DNA from: Mycobacterium sp. 852002-40037_SCH5390672
Lineage (GTDB): Bacteria > Actinomycetota > Actinomycetes > Mycobacteriales > Mycobacteriaceae
NCBI RefSeq assembly: GCF_001665875.1
Contig: NZ_LZTA01000014.1
Span: 62,001 to 126,000, forward strand
DNA: 64,000 nt
Direction: 5' to 3'
A program made the translations under genes and the position numbers. Shown here in pieces: positions 18,465-28,639 of the stretch. The notes below the pieces were generated by a model. It did not search any database and was not told the DNA's origin. It was given only the letters and a program-made list of their open reading frames with translations. How positions within the stretch are numbered: position 1 is the stretch's first letter; every line of letters starts with the position of its first letter.

Positions 18465-19490
18465 ATGGCTAGGACGCGATTAGTCCGGCGTTGGCGAAGC
18501 AACATGGAAGTGCGCGACGACGCCGAATACGTCAACATGCTTGCCACACTGTCCGAGGGGTCGGTGCGGCGCAACTTTAACCCGTACACCGATATCGATT
18601 GGGATTCACCAGAATTCGCTGTCACGGAAAACGATCCGCGGTGGATTCTGCCGACGACCGACCCGCTGGGTCGCCATCCCTGGTATCTGGCGCAGTCGGA
18701 CGAACGCAAGATCAAGATCGGGATGTGGCGCCAGGCCAACGTGGCCAAGGTGGGTCTGCACTTCGAATCCATCCTGATCCGGGGCCTGATGAACTACACG
18801 TTCTGGGTGCCCAACGGGTCGCCGGAATACCGGTACTGCCTGCACGAGTCGGTCGAAGAGTGCAACCACACCATGATGTTCCAGGAGATGGTCAACCGCA
18901 TCGGCGCTGACGTGCCGGGCATGCCGCGAGTTCTCAAGTGGCTCTCGCCGTTGGTCCCGCTGGTGGCCGGCCCACTGCCGGTGGCGTTCTTCATCGGCGT
19001 GCTCGCCGGCGAGGAGCCGATCGACCACACGCAGAAAAACGTTCTGCGCGAGGGCAAGTCGCTGCATCCCATCATGGAGCGGGTGATGGCGATCCACGTG
19101 GCCGAGGAAGCCCGCCACATCTCGTTCGCCCACGAGTTCCTGCGCAAGCGAGTGCCGGAATTGACCAAGAGGCAGCGATTCTGGACCGCGCTGTATCTGC
19201 CGCTGACCATGAAGGCGCTGTGTCGTGCAATTGTGGTGCCGCCCAAGGCCTTTTGGCGTGAGTTCGACATCCCGCGCGACGTCAAGAAGGAACTGTTCTT
19301 CCGGTCACCGGAATCGCGTAAGTGGTTGAGCGACATGTTCGGTGACGTGCGCATGCTGGCTTACGACACCGGCCTGATGGAGACGCGCTCGGCGCGGTTG
19401 ATGTGGCGGTTGTGCAAGATCAGCGGCAAGCCGTCGCGTTACCGCAGCGAGCCGCAGCGCCAGCACCTGGCCGCGGTTCCCGCCGCATAA
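18465..19490 (+). CDS. AurF-like diiron oxygenase (Rv0885-like)
   Basis: Ferritin-like diiron protein of the p-aminobenzoate N-oxygenase AurF family, 341 residues (Rv0885 about 340). Candidate iron ligands are in CLHESVEECNHTMMFQEMVNRIG (E-x6-E-x2-H type, about residues 126-148) and VMAIHVAEEARHISFAHEFLRKR (about residues 207-229). Members oxidise amines or other substrates with O2; this substrate is unknown. The ATG at 18465 has a strong GAGGAGG site. The gene is 17 bases upstream of fprB, a ferredoxin/ferredoxin reductase, which could supply electrons. Confidence 0.88.
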   Translation: MARTRLVRRWRSNMEVRDDAEYVNMLATLSEGSVRRNFNPYTDIDWDSPEFAVTENDPRWILPTTDPLGRHPWYLAQSDERKIKIGMWRQANVAKVGLHFESILIRGLMNYTFWVPNGSPEYRYCLHESVEECNHTMMFQEMVNRIGADVPGMPRVLKWLSPLVPLVAGPLPVAFFIGVLAGEEPIDHTQKNVLREGKSLHPIMERVMAIHVAEEARHISFAHEFLRKRVPELTKRQRFWTALYLPLTMKALCRAIVVPPKAFWREFDIPRDVKKELFFRSPESRKWLSDMFGDVRMLAYDTGLMETRSARLMWRLCKISGKPSRYRSEPQRQHLAAVPAA

Positions 19491-19507
19491 TTACTGCGAG
19501 TTCCTTT

Positions 19508-21196
19508 ATGCCGCACGTTATTACCCAGTCGTGCTGTAACGACGGGTCCTGCGTTTTCGCGTGCCCGGTGAATTGCATTCACCCGACACCGGATGAGCCC
19601 GGCTTCGCCACCTCGGAGATGCTCTACATCGATCCGGTGGCGTGCGTGGACTGCGGTGCCTGCGTAAGCGCATGCCCCGTCGGCGCCATCGCGCCCGACA
19701 GCCGGTTGGACTCCAGGCAGCTACCCTTCATCGAGATCAACGCGTCCTTCTACCCGGACCGGCCGAAGGACGAGAAGCTGCCGCCGACGTCGAAGCTCGC
19801 CCCGGTGATTCCGGCCGCCGAGGTGCGCGCCCGTCGTGCGCCGCTGACGGTGGCCATCGTCGGATCGGGCCCGGCAGCGATGTATGCCGCCGATGAATTG
19901 CTGACTCAGCCGGGCGTGCGCGTCAACGTCTTTGAGAAGCTGCCCACCCCATACGGTTTGGTGCGGGCCGGGGTGGCGCCGGATCATCAGAACACCAAGA
20001 GGGTCACCAGGCTTTTCGACAAGGTCGCCGGTGATCGCCGGTTTCGGTTCTATCTCAACGTCGAGGTCGGCAACCAGCTGAGCCACGCGGACCTGCTGGC
20101 TCACCACCACGCCGTGCTGTACGCCGTCGGTGCGCCCGATGACCGCCGCCTGGACATCGAGGGTATGGGCTTACCCGGGACCGGAACGGCAACCGAATTG
20201 GTGGCCTGGATCAACGGACATCCCGACTTCACCGATCTGCCAGTCGATCTCAGCCATGAGCGGGTGGTGATCGTCGGCAACGGCAACGTCGCCCTCGATG
20301 TCGCCCGGTTGCTCACCTCGGATCCCGACGACCTGGCCCGCACCGACATCGCCGACCACGCGTTGGCTGCCTTCCGCGCCTCGGCGGTGCGCGAAGTGGT
20401 GATCGCAGCCCGGCGCGGGCCCGCCCAGTCGGCGTTCACGTTGCCGGAGCTGATCGGGCTCACCGGCACGTCCGAGGTGGTGCTCAGCGCGGCCGACCAT
20501 CAGCTGGTGGCGGCCGACCTCGCGACCGCCTCGGACGCGTTGGCCAGGCGCAAGCTGGAAATATTGAGCACCCTCGGCGACGATTCTGCGCCCTCCTCGC
20601 GTCCGAGAATCAGGTTGGCCTATCGGCTCACCCCCAACCGGGTGCTGGGGGAGCGGCGCGCCACCGGAATCGAGTTCTCCGTTACCGGGACCGACGAGAC
20701 GCGCCTTCTGGAAACGGGTCTGGTGCTGACCTCGATTGGATACCGCGGCAAGCCGATTCGCGATCTGCCCTACGACGAGTCGTCGGCTGTGGTCCCGAAT
20801 GACGGGGGTCGCGTCGTGGACCCCGCCTCCGGTGAACCGGTGCCCGGCGCATATGTCGCGGGCTGGATCAAGCGGGGGCCCAGCGGCTTCATCGGCACCA
20901 ACAAGTCGTGCTCGTTCCAGACCGTGCAGTCTCTGGTCGCCGATTTCAACGCCGGCAAGCTGACCGATCCGGCGGCCAAACCCGAGGCGCTGGCCAGGCT
21001 GGTGCACTCCCGCCAGCCCGACGCGATCGACGCGGCGGGATGGCGCGCCATCGACGCCGCCGAAATCGCGCGCGGCAGCGATGACGGCCGGCCCCGCAAC
21101 AAGTTCACCGACGTTTCCGCGATGCTCGCGGCCGCAGCCGCCGCGGAGCCGGCGCCGCCGCCGCGACGCCGACTGCTGGATCGGCTGCTCGGCTAA
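19508..21196 (+). CDS. fprB: Ferredoxin-NADP(+) reductase with N-terminal ferredoxin, FprB
   Basis: Fusion of a 7Fe/8Fe-type ferredoxin to an adrenodoxin-reductase-like flavoprotein. The ferredoxin part (about residues 1-90) has CCNDGSCVFACPVNCIHP and VACVDCGACVSACPVGAI. The reductase part has the FAD motif VGSGPAAMYAADELL (about residues 120-134), GLVRAGVAPDHQNTKR, the NADPH site GNGNVALDVARLL and the C-terminal GWIKRGPSGFIGTNKSC. The ATG at 19508 gives 562 residues (575 in Rv0886). It follows the AurF-like diiron gene closely, suggesting an electron-transfer partnership (inference). It ends overlapping the convergent glyoxalase-like gene by four bases. Confidence 0.95.
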   Translation: MPHVITQSCCNDGSCVFACPVNCIHPTPDEPGFATSEMLYIDPVACVDCGACVSACPVGAIAPDSRLDSRQLPFIEINASFYPDRPKDEKLPPTSKLAPVIPAAEVRARRAPLTVAIVGSGPAAMYAADELLTQPGVRVNVFEKLPTPYGLVRAGVAPDHQNTKRVTRLFDKVAGDRRFRFYLNVEVGNQLSHADLLAHHHAVLYAVGAPDDRRLDIEGMGLPGTGTATELVAWINGHPDFTDLPVDLSHERVVIVGNGNVALDVARLLTSDPDDLARTDIADHALAAFRASAVREVVIAARRGPAQSAFTLPELIGLTGTSEVVLSAADHQLVAADLATASDALARRKLEILSTLGDDSAPSSRPRIRLAYRLTPNRVLGERRATGIEFSVTGTDETRLLETGLVLTSIGYRGKPIRDLPYDESSAVVPNDGGRVVDPASGEPVPGAYVAGWIKRGPSGFIGTNKSCSFQTVQSLVADFNAGKLTDPAAKPEALARLVHSRQPDAIDAAGWRAIDAAEIARGSDDGRPRNKFTDVSAMLAAAAAAEPAPPPRRRLLDRLLG

Positions 21197-21651
21197 CCGG
21201 CTCCCTGCCCGGACATCGCCGCCGAGATCTCTTCCATGCTGACCTCGCGGACCGGCTGCCCCAGCGACCAGTGGTGGCCGAACGGGTCGGCGACCATGCC
21301 GTAGCGGTCGCCCCAGAACTGGTCGTCTAACGGGGTCACCACAGTGGCACCCGCATCAAGCGCTCGCTGGAAGCTCGCATCGACGTCGGTGACCGTCAGA
21401 TGGATCGTGACGGGCGTGCCGCCCAGGGACGTCGGAGTCATCGACTTGCCGCCACACATTTCCGGGAAGTCGTCGTTGAGCATCACCGTGAAGCCGTTGA
21501 TGCGCACCGCGGCGTGCACCAGTTTGCCGTCTGGGCGCGGCACGCGCCCTATTTCCTGTGCCCCAAAAGCCTTGACGTAGAAGTCGATTGCCGCCGCGGC
21601 GTCGTCGACCACCAGGTGCGGGGACAGTGCGGGTTCGATGTTGATCGCCAT
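21193..21651 (-). CDS. Glyoxalase/bleomycin-resistance-fold (VOC) protein (Rv0887c-like)
   Basis: VOC-superfamily protein of 152 residues, the same length as Rv0887c, of the PhnB-like subgroup: LSPHLVVDDAAAAIDFYVKAFGAQEIGRVPRPDGKLVHAAVRING, FTVMLNDDFPEMCGGKSM and VTPLDDQFWGDRYGMVADPFGHHWSLG. The ATG at 21651 has an AAGGAG site; the longer upstream frame is not supported. The substrate is unknown. The gene converges on fprB with overlapping stop codons. Confidence 0.88.
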   Translation of the reverse strand: MAINIEPALSPHLVVDDAAAAIDFYVKAFGAQEIGRVPRPDGKLVHAAVRINGFTVMLNDDFPEMCGGKSMTPTSLGGTPVTIHLTVTDVDASFQRALDAGATVVTPLDDQFWGDRYGMVADPFGHHWSLGQPVREVSMEEISAAMSGQGAG

Positions 21652-21782
21652 GCTGGTTCTCCTTGGTGTCGTGTCCCTCACCTGCCCAGGGCGGGCAGGT
21701 TCACGATTTATGACTGCGTCGCCGACGAAAACTCATCGCGACGGCAACCATTAGATCGCCGGGCACCGACAACCGGTAGACC

Positions 21783-22904
21783 TCAGGCGTTGGTGAGACT
21801 GCGGTCCCAGCCCTCGACGGCTTCCGGACGACGAGGAGCGGGACCCACGTAGATGGCCGACGGCCGGACCAGCTTGCCCAGCCCCTTCTGCTCGAGAATG
21901 TGCGCGCACCACCCCGCGGTCCGGCCGCAGGTGAACATCGCCGGCATCATGTTGGCCGGTACCCGGGCGAAGTCCAGCATCACCGCGGCCCAGAACTCGA
22001 CGTTGGTCTCGATCGCCCGGTCCGGCCGGCGCTCGCGCAGCTCGGCAAGGGCCGCCTGCTCCAGCGCGACAGCGACCTCGTGACGGGGTGCGCCCAGTCG
22101 TTCGGCGGTTGCGCGCAGCACCCGCGCCCGCGGGTCCTCCGCGCGGTAGACCCGGTGCCCGAAGCCCATCAGCTTGTCGCCGCTGTCCAGGATCTTCTTC
22201 ACCAGCCCACGCGCGTCGCCGGTGCGCTCGACCTCTTCGATCATCGGCAGCACCCGCGCCGGCGCCCCGCCGTGCAGCGGGCCGCTCATCGCCCCGATCG
22301 CCCCGGACAACGCGGCCGCCACGTCGGCGCCGGTCGAGGCGATCACCCGCGCGGTGAACGTCGAGGCGTTCATGCCGTGCTCGGCGGCCGAGACCCAGTA
22401 GGCGTCAATCGCTTCGACGTGCCGTGGGTCCGGCTCGCCCTGCCATCGCGTCATGAAACGGGCCGTGACCGTTTCGCATTCGTCGATGATCCGCTGCGGG
22501 ACCGCAGGCTGGTAGATGCCGCGCGCGGACTGCGCGACGTAAGACAGCGCCATCACCGATGCCCGGGCCAGCTGGTCGCGGGCGGTGGTGTCGTCGGTGT
22601 CCAGCAGCGGCTTGTATCCCCAGATCGGGGCCAGCATCGCCAGACCCGCCTGCACGTCGACCCGCACGTCGCCGGTGTGGATGGGCAGCGGGAATGGCTC
22701 GGCGGGCGGCAGTCCGTGGCCGAACTTGCCGTCGACCAGCAGCGCCCACACGTCGCCGAACGTGACGTGCTGAGCCACCAGGTCTTCGATGTCGACACCG
22801 CGATAGCGCAGCGCACCGCCGTCTTTATCCGGTTCGGCAATCTCGGTGGTGAAGGCGACCACGCCTTCGAGGCCGGGGACAAAGTCTTCGGGGACCACAG
22901 TCAT
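21783..22904 (-). CDS. citA: Citrate synthase-family protein CitA
   Basis: Second citrate synthase-like enzyme (condenses acetyl-CoA and oxaloacetate), 373 residues, identical in length to CitA (Rv0889c). Visible motifs: LRYRGVDIEDLVAQH near residue 27, GGAPARVLPMIEEVE after GPLHG, the catalytic-region [20 protein letters not shown], and the C-terminal RTAGWCAHILEQKGLGKLVRPSAIYVGP. The ATG at 22904 starts MTVVPEDFVPG; the in-frame GTG/ATG further upstream is unlikely. It diverges from pdxH, 71 bases away, and the primary citrate synthase gltA2 lies just beyond. Confidence 0.94.
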   Translation of the reverse strand: MTVVPEDFVPGLEGVVAFTTEIAEPDKDGGALRYRGVDIEDLVAQHVTFGDVWALLVDGKFGHGLPPAEPFPLPIHTGDVRVDVQAGLAMLAPIWGYKPLLDTDDTTARDQLARASVMALSYVAQSARGIYQPAVPQRIIDECETVTARFMTRWQGEPDPRHVEAIDAYWVSAAEHGMNASTFTARVIASTGADVAAALSGAIGAMSGPLHGGAPARVLPMIEEVERTGDARGLVKKILDSGDKLMGFGHRVYRAEDPRARVLRATAERLGAPRHEVAVALEQAALAELRERRPDRAIETNVEFWAAVMLDFARVPANMMPAMFTCGRTAGWCAHILEQKGLGKLVRPSAIYVGPAPRRPEAVEGWDRSLTNA

Positions 22905-22975
22905 GGGAAAATTCTCGCACCCCCTGATCGGGCCGACGCTACCGGCCGGTAGCAAGCGCCGGTAGCGTTGAAGCG

Positions 22976-23638
22976 ATGGCAGGACCAGGAGACGAGCACC
23001 TGCAAAGAATGCGTGTGGAATACGGATCAGTGGAAAAAGACGGCAGTCCAGATCTCGACGCGGATTGGCTCAGCGACGGCTGGGTTTCGTTGTTGCGCAA
23101 ATGGATCGACGACGCCGAGCGGTCGGGTGTTGCCGAACCCAACGCGTTGGTGCTGGCTACCGTGACCGCCGACGGCAGGCCGGCGAGCCGATCGGTGTTG
23201 TGTAAGGGCGTGGACGAGACCGGGATCACCTTTTTCACCAACTATGACTCGGCAAAGGGCGACGATCTGGCGGCCACACCGTACGCTTCGGCGACCTTTC
23301 CCTGGTACCAGCTTGGCCGTCAGGTCCACATCCGTGGACCGGTGAGCAAGGTCACCGCGCAGGTCACCGAGGACTACTGGTCCAAGCGGCCGCGCGGGTC
23401 GCAACTGGGCGCCTGGGCGTCGCACCAGTCGCAACCGATCGCGTCACGCGCGGGCTTGCTCGACCAGCTGGAGGAGGTGACCGAGCGCTTCGCCGACCGC
23501 GAGCATGTTCCGGTCCCGCCGGGCTGGGGTGGCTATCTCATTGCCCCCGAGCTGGTGGAGTTCTGGCAGGGCCGGGAGAACCGATTGCACAACCGCATCC
23601 GCATCACCGGAGGTCGGGTGGAACGCCTGCAGCCCTAA
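22976..23638 (+). CDS. pdxH: Pyridoxine/pyridoxamine 5'-phosphate oxidase PdxH
   Basis: FMN-dependent oxidase making pyridoxal 5'-phosphate from PNP or PMP. The 220-residue protein has the family elements in order: RMRVEYG, the [43 protein letters not shown]-binding block at about residues 55-95, [57 protein letters not shown] and the C-terminal [13 protein letters not shown] PLP/PNP-binding signature. In M. tuberculosis pdxH (Rv2607) is elsewhere; here it lies between citA and gltA2. The ATG at 22976 is the only good start. Confidence 0.95.
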   Translation: MAGPGDEHLQRMRVEYGSVEKDGSPDLDADWLSDGWVSLLRKWIDDAERSGVAEPNALVLATVTADGRPASRSVLCKGVDETGITFFTNYDSAKGDDLAATPYASATFPWYQLGRQVHIRGPVSKVTAQVTEDYWSKRPRGSQLGAWASHQSQPIASRAGLLDQLEEVTERFADREHVPVPPGWGGYLIAPELVEFWQGRENRLHNRIRITGGRVERLQP

Positions 23639-23796
23639 CCCGCTGACGATGCACGCCGCGCGGCGGCGTGAGGGGATCGATTGCTGGCGTGACCAGCAGA
23701 CTCGACCCCGGGCAGGCGCCCCATCGTCATAACGACTACCTTTTGCAGTAAGCACCAAGTCAGCAGCCATATCAGCCAGAGCGCAAAGGGGTTCTC

Positions 23797-25095
<1,299 letters not shown>

Positions 25096-25197
25096 TGGCG
25101 ATCGCGAGCGCGGCGTAGCCGGGCGAAGCGGGTCGCCACCATCTAGCCAGTGGCGATCGCGAGGGCGGCGTAGCCGGGCGAAGCGGGTCGCCGCCAT
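25096..25197. repeat. Tandem pair of the 54/55-bp repeat between gltA2 and the next gene
   Basis: Two copies (25096-25150 and 25151-25197) of the element at 16007-16150, starting TGGCGATCGCGAGCG. Here the outer stem TGGCGA (25096-25101) / TCGCCA (25133-25138) is fully Watson-Crick, and the inner CGGC-GTA-GCCG hairpin is kept. The pair starts at the base after the gltA2 stop and ends at the stop codon of the convergent oxidoreductase gene. Confidence 0.88.
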
Positions 25198-26772
25198 TTA
25201 GCCGAGCGACGCCAGCACCGCCATCGCGGCGTTGTGCCCTCCGATACCCGACACCGCCCCGCCGCGGCGAGTTCCTGAGCCGCACAGCATGATTCGTTCG
25301 TGCGCGGTGGCCACGCCCCATTGCCGTGCCGGGGTGTCCAGTGGGTCGTCGTCCTCGGCGAACGGCCAGGACAGGCCGCCGTGGAAGATGTTGCCGCCGC
25401 TCATGCGCAAGGTGCGCTCCAGATCCAGCGTGGTCGTCGTCTCCAGGCACGGCCGGCCCTGCGCGTCGGTCAGCAGTAAATCTTGAATCGGTTCGGCCAG
25501 AACGGAATTCAACGACGCCAGCACGTCGGCGGTCAGTTGGTTGCGCAGCGTGCCGGACTCGGCGCCGTCGAATAACGAGTGCGGGGTGTGTAAGCCGAAA
25601 ACCGTCATCGTCTGGGCGCCCGAGTCGCGCAGCTCGCCTGACAGGATGCTGGGATCGGTGAGCGAGTGGCAATAGGCCTCGCACGGCAATGGATTCGGCC
25701 GTTGACCCGCTACGGCCTGTGAATAGGCCGTATCCAGCTGCGTCCAGGTCTCGTTGACATGAAACGTCCCGGCGAACGCCCGCTCGGGTGTGACACCGTG
25801 GTCACGTAGCCGCGGCAACCGTGCCAGCACCATGTTCACCTTGACCTGAGCACCGGCGGCCGCCGGCGCCGGTTCGGCACCGAGCAGTCCGGCCAGCACG
25901 GTCGGTGTGACGCCGGCCAGCACGAACCGGGCCCGGATCAGGTGATCCTGCTCGCCGGCGCGATAGCGCACTTCGCCGTCGGGATCGACGGCGTAAACCT
26001 CTGCGCCGGTGGTGATTTCGGCGCCGTGGCCGACGGCCGCCGCGGCCAGGGCCGTGGTCACCGCGCCCATGCCGCCGATCGGGACGTCCCAGTCTCCGGT
26101 GCCCCCGCCGAGCACGTGATACAGGAAGCAGACATTCGGTGTCAGCGCAGGGTCATCGAGGCGGGCGAACGTGCCGATCAGCGCGTCGGTCGCGATCACC
26201 CCGCGAACCACGTCATTGCTCACCGCGTCGGCGATCCCATGTCCGATCGGGTCCTCGATCAGGGTCTGCCATGCGGCCGCCGCGCGACGATCGCCACTTT
26301 CCACCACATGCCGGCGGGCGCCCCCGCGGGTGCGCAGCGGTTCGAGCAGTGTCGGCCACAGTCGCTCGGTCACCAACCGGCAGCGTTGGTAGAAGTCGGC
26401 GAACCCCTGCGTATCCCCGCCGGCCCCGATGGCGGCGAAGGTGTCACCGGGCGATCCGATCAGCAGACCGGAGCGGCCGCCGGTTGCGGGGTCGGGTGTG
26501 TAGGACGAAACCGGCCGGCGTGCCAACCGCACTCCGGCGCCCAGTTCTTGGACGATGCGCGGGGGCAGCAGGCTGACCAGGTAGGAGTAACGCGATACCC
26601 GCACGCCGACACCATCGAAGGCGTGCGCCGAGACGGCGGCGCCGCCGATGTGCTGCAGCCGTTCCAGCAGCCGCACCCGGAGGCCCGCGCGGGACAGATA
26701 GGCGGCCGCGACGAGGCCGTTGTGGCCGCCACCGATGACTACGGCGTCGACGTCGGCCGCATGGTCGCTCAG
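25198..26772 (-). CDS. Phytoene-dehydrogenase-like FAD oxidoreductase (Rv0897c-like)
   Basis: FAD-dependent oxidoreductase of the phytoene desaturase/NAD(P)/FAD-binding family. The dinucleotide motif AVVIGGGHNGLVAAAYLSRAG opens the protein, followed by RVRLLERLQHIGGAAVSAHAF; near the C-terminus IMLCGSGTRRGGAVSGIGGHNAAMAVL completes the FAD site. From the CTG at 26772 it has 524 residues; a GTG at 26874 would give 558 but overlaps the DUF2630 gene by over 100 bases and adds an Arg/Pro-rich leader. The start is uncertain (Rv0897c is about 535). The substrate is unknown; a carotenoid or other polyene is possible. Confidence 0.85.
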   Translation of the reverse strand: MSDHAADVDAVVIGGGHNGLVAAAYLSRAGLRVRLLERLQHIGGAAVSAHAFDGVGVRVSRYSYLVSLLPPRIVQELGAGVRLARRPVSSYTPDPATGGRSGLLIGSPGDTFAAIGAGGDTQGFADFYQRCRLVTERLWPTLLEPLRTRGGARRHVVESGDRRAAAAWQTLIEDPIGHGIADAVSNDVVRGVIATDALIGTFARLDDPALTPNVCFLYHVLGGGTGDWDVPIGGMGAVTTALAAAAVGHGAEITTGAEVYAVDPDGEVRYRAGEQDHLIRARFVLAGVTPTVLAGLLGAEPAPAAAGAQVKVNMVLARLPRLRDHGVTPERAFAGTFHVNETWTQLDTAYSQAVAGQRPNPLPCEAYCHSLTDPSILSGELRDSGAQTMTVFGLHTPHSLFDGAESGTLRNQLTADVLASLNSVLAEPIQDLLLTDAQGRPCLETTTTLDLERTLRMSGGNIFHGGLSWPFAEDDDPLDTPARQWGVATAHERIMLCGSGTRRGGAVSGIGGHNAAMAVLASLG

Positions 26773-27032
26773 CTCAGGTAGCCCTCGACCTCGTCGGGTG
26801 GGCGCACCTCCGCCTCTCGTGGGTCGCCGCCGCTCTCGCGAAGCGCCCGGCGCTGCCGCAGCAGGTCCCAGCACTGGTCGAGTTCGACCTCCACCCGTCG
26901 GAGGCGGTCATGTTCTTCCGACGTGTCGATGTCCCCGCGCTGCAGATGGGAACGCAGCGCCTTCTCCTCGGCGACCAGATCGCGGATGACTGCCAAGGTC
27001 TCGTTGTCGGTCGGTTTACTGCCGTTGGCCAT
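26769..27032 (-). CDS. DUF2630 protein (Rv0898c-like)
   Basis: Small helical protein of 87 residues, identical in length to Rv0898c: KPTDNETLAVIRDLVAEEKALRSHLQ, then an acidic/basic coiled-coil-like stretch SEEHDRLRRVEVELDQCWDLLRQRRALRE, and PPDEVEGYLS at the end. This is the DUF2630 family. It lies directly upstream of the FAD oxidoreductase on the same strand and diverges from arfA. Function unknown. Confidence 0.88.
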   Translation of the reverse strand: MANGSKPTDNETLAVIRDLVAEEKALRSHLQRGDIDTSEEHDRLRRVEVELDQCWDLLRQRRALRESGGDPREAEVRPPDEVEGYLS

Positions 27033-27130
27033 CGCTCCAGTGTGCCCGACCCGCGCGGCGCTGACTCGGTAGGCTGCATATCGCCTGGCACCCGGACCGG
27101 AGCGGGGCGAGCGACATGAGGAGGGCCGTC

Positions 27131-28033
27131 GTGAGCGTCAAACGGCTCGGCCTGCCCTGGCTCATCGCCCTGGTGGTCATCCCACTTCTGATAGCCGCAA
27201 TCGGCTACGCAACGTCGATGCGCTCTCCGTCGGGCGCAGTCTCGGCGCCTGTCCCGACCAACGCTGGCGCGCCGAAGATTTCGTTGGCGGCGTTCTCCAT
27301 GACCCGCGACGGCAACAGCGTCACCCTGACCGGAGACTTCCCCGACGAGTCCGCCAAAGCGGCGTTGCTGAAGGTGCTCAACGGAGCACTGGGTCCCGGC
27401 GTCAACATCGTTGACCAGATCCGCATCAATCCCGCCGTCGACGCACTCGATTTCGCCAAGGCCAAGCCCGTTTTCTCCGACAGCGCGTCGATCGCCGATT
27501 TCACTCTCGCGGTCAGCGGAGAAACCATCACGCTGGCCGGTACCGCGGCATCGCCCGACCAGAAGAACACCATCGACACCGATGCCAAGCGCGTCTGGTC
27601 CACCCTGAATGTCGTTGACACCCTTGCCGTCAACCCGCCGGCGGGGTCTCCGTCGCCCAGTGCCGCCGCGTCGTGCACCAATCTGCAATCGGCGATCAAC
27701 AGCCTGACCGACGGTGCACTCACCTTCGAATCGAACGTCGGTAGTTTGACCCCGTCCGACGAGCAGGTTCTGACACGTGTCGCCGACCAACTCAAGGCGT
27801 GCCCGAACGCGCATGCGGCCATCAGCGGCTACGCGGACAGCACCGGCAACACGAGCCTGAACGTTCCGTTGAGTGAAGAGCGCGCCCAAACCGTCGCGGG
27901 GTTCCTCGAAGCCCACGGCGTGCCCGGCGACCGTTTGAGCACCACGGGTTTCGGCTCGGCCAACCCGATCGCCCCCAATGGCACGGACGACGGCCGCGCC
28001 CAGAATCGCCGGGTCGAAATCGTGATCAGCTAA
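27131..28033 (+). CDS. arfA: OmpA-like protein ArfA (Rv0899)
   Basis: Membrane-anchored, periplasm-facing protein needed in M. tuberculosis for ammonia release and growth at acid pH. The product has a single N-terminal TM segment (LPWLIALVVIPLLIAAIGYATS), two BON-like modules (LTGDFPDESAKAALLKVLNGALGPGVNIVDQIRINP and ITLAGTAASPDQKNTIDTDAKR), and a C-terminal OmpA/peptidoglycan-associating domain with AAISGYADSTGNTSLNVPLSEERAQTVAGFLEAHGVPGDRLSTTGFGSANPI and RAQNRRVEIVIS. The GTG at 27131 with AGGAGGG upstream is preferred (300 residues; Rv0899 is 326). First gene of the arfABC operon. Confidence 0.95.
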   Translation: MSVKRLGLPWLIALVVIPLLIAAIGYATSMRSPSGAVSAPVPTNAGAPKISLAAFSMTRDGNSVTLTGDFPDESAKAALLKVLNGALGPGVNIVDQIRINPAVDALDFAKAKPVFSDSASIADFTLAVSGETITLAGTAASPDQKNTIDTDAKRVWSTLNVVDTLAVNPPAGSPSPSAAASCTNLQSAINSLTDGALTFESNVGSLTPSDEQVLTRVADQLKACPNAHAAISGYADSTGNTSLNVPLSEERAQTVAGFLEAHGVPGDRLSTTGFGSANPIAPNGTDDGRAQNRRVEIVIS

Positions 28034-28045
28034 GGAGCATTCGGC

Positions 28046-28159
28046 ATGGACTTCGTCATCCAGTGGTTGTGGTACCTGCTCGCTTTCATCGCGGGCTCGG
28101 CCGTCGCCTGGGTGATCGCCACGCTGCTCAATCGCGCCGGGAAGGGTGCGGGGCGATGA
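28046..28159 (+). CDS. arfB: Small membrane protein ArfB
   Basis: A 37-residue single-span membrane protein: MDFVIQWLWYLLAFIAGSAV and WVIATLLNRAGKG, ending GAGR. It lies 12 bases after arfA, has an AAGGAG ribosome site, and overlaps the arfC start by four bases (ATGA). Position and composition match ArfB (Rv0900, about 50 residues). Its job in the acid-response operon is not known. Confidence 0.85.
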   Translation: MDFVIQWLWYLLAFIAGSAVAWVIATLLNRAGKGAGR

Positions 28160-28635
28160 GCCACCTGCACTGGTGGCTGTTCGGGTTGTCCTTCGCGCTG
28201 GGGCTGGTGCTGACGCTCACGCTGATGATGTCCCCCGTCAAAGGTCAAGCGCCGGTGGCGAAGTCACCGGATGAGCGGACGACGCCGGAGCCCGCCACCA
28301 CCAAGATCCCGGTTACCGACGAACGCACCACGAAAATCCCGGACACCCAACGGCGCACCACCAAGATTCCGGTCGCCGAAGAGTCACACACCACCAAGAT
28401 TGCGGTGTCGCCCCGGGCGCCGTATGGTCCGGGCTCCGCCGACGCCGCCCCCGACGGCGGGGGCCCGCCCGGATACTTGGTCAAAGCCCGTGCGGACGGC
28501 AAGCATTACTTCACGCCCGACGATCCGACCTACGACTCGACCACCGCCGAGGTCTGGTTCACCGACGAGAAGTCCGCGGAGCAGGCCGGTTTCACGCCGT
28601 GGCGCGACAGCTCGGACAACCCGCGGCGACGGTAG
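28156..28635 (+). CDS. arfC: Membrane protein ArfC with repeated TTKIP motifs
   Basis: The 159-residue product has one N-terminal TM segment (WWLFGLSFALGLVLTLTLMM), a polar linker with four near-tandem TTKIP/TTKIA motifs at about residues 48, 58, 68 and 79, and a C-terminal domain GYLVKARADGKHYFTPDDPTYDSTTAEVWFTDEKSAEQAGF. This last part resembles short sunset-like domains. Corresponds to ArfC (Rv0901, about 175 residues). The ATG at 28156 is preferred because it overlaps the arfB stop; a frame upstream is antisense-like. It ends just before the convergent prrB. Confidence 0.88.
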   Translation: MSHLHWWLFGLSFALGLVLTLTLMMSPVKGQAPVAKSPDERTTPEPATTKIPVTDERTTKIPDTQRRTTKIPVAEESHTTKIAVSPRAPYGPGSADAAPDGGGPPGYLVKARADGKHYFTPDDPTYDSTTAEVWFTDEKSAEQAGFTPWRDSSDNPRRR

Positions 28636-28639
28636 AGCG

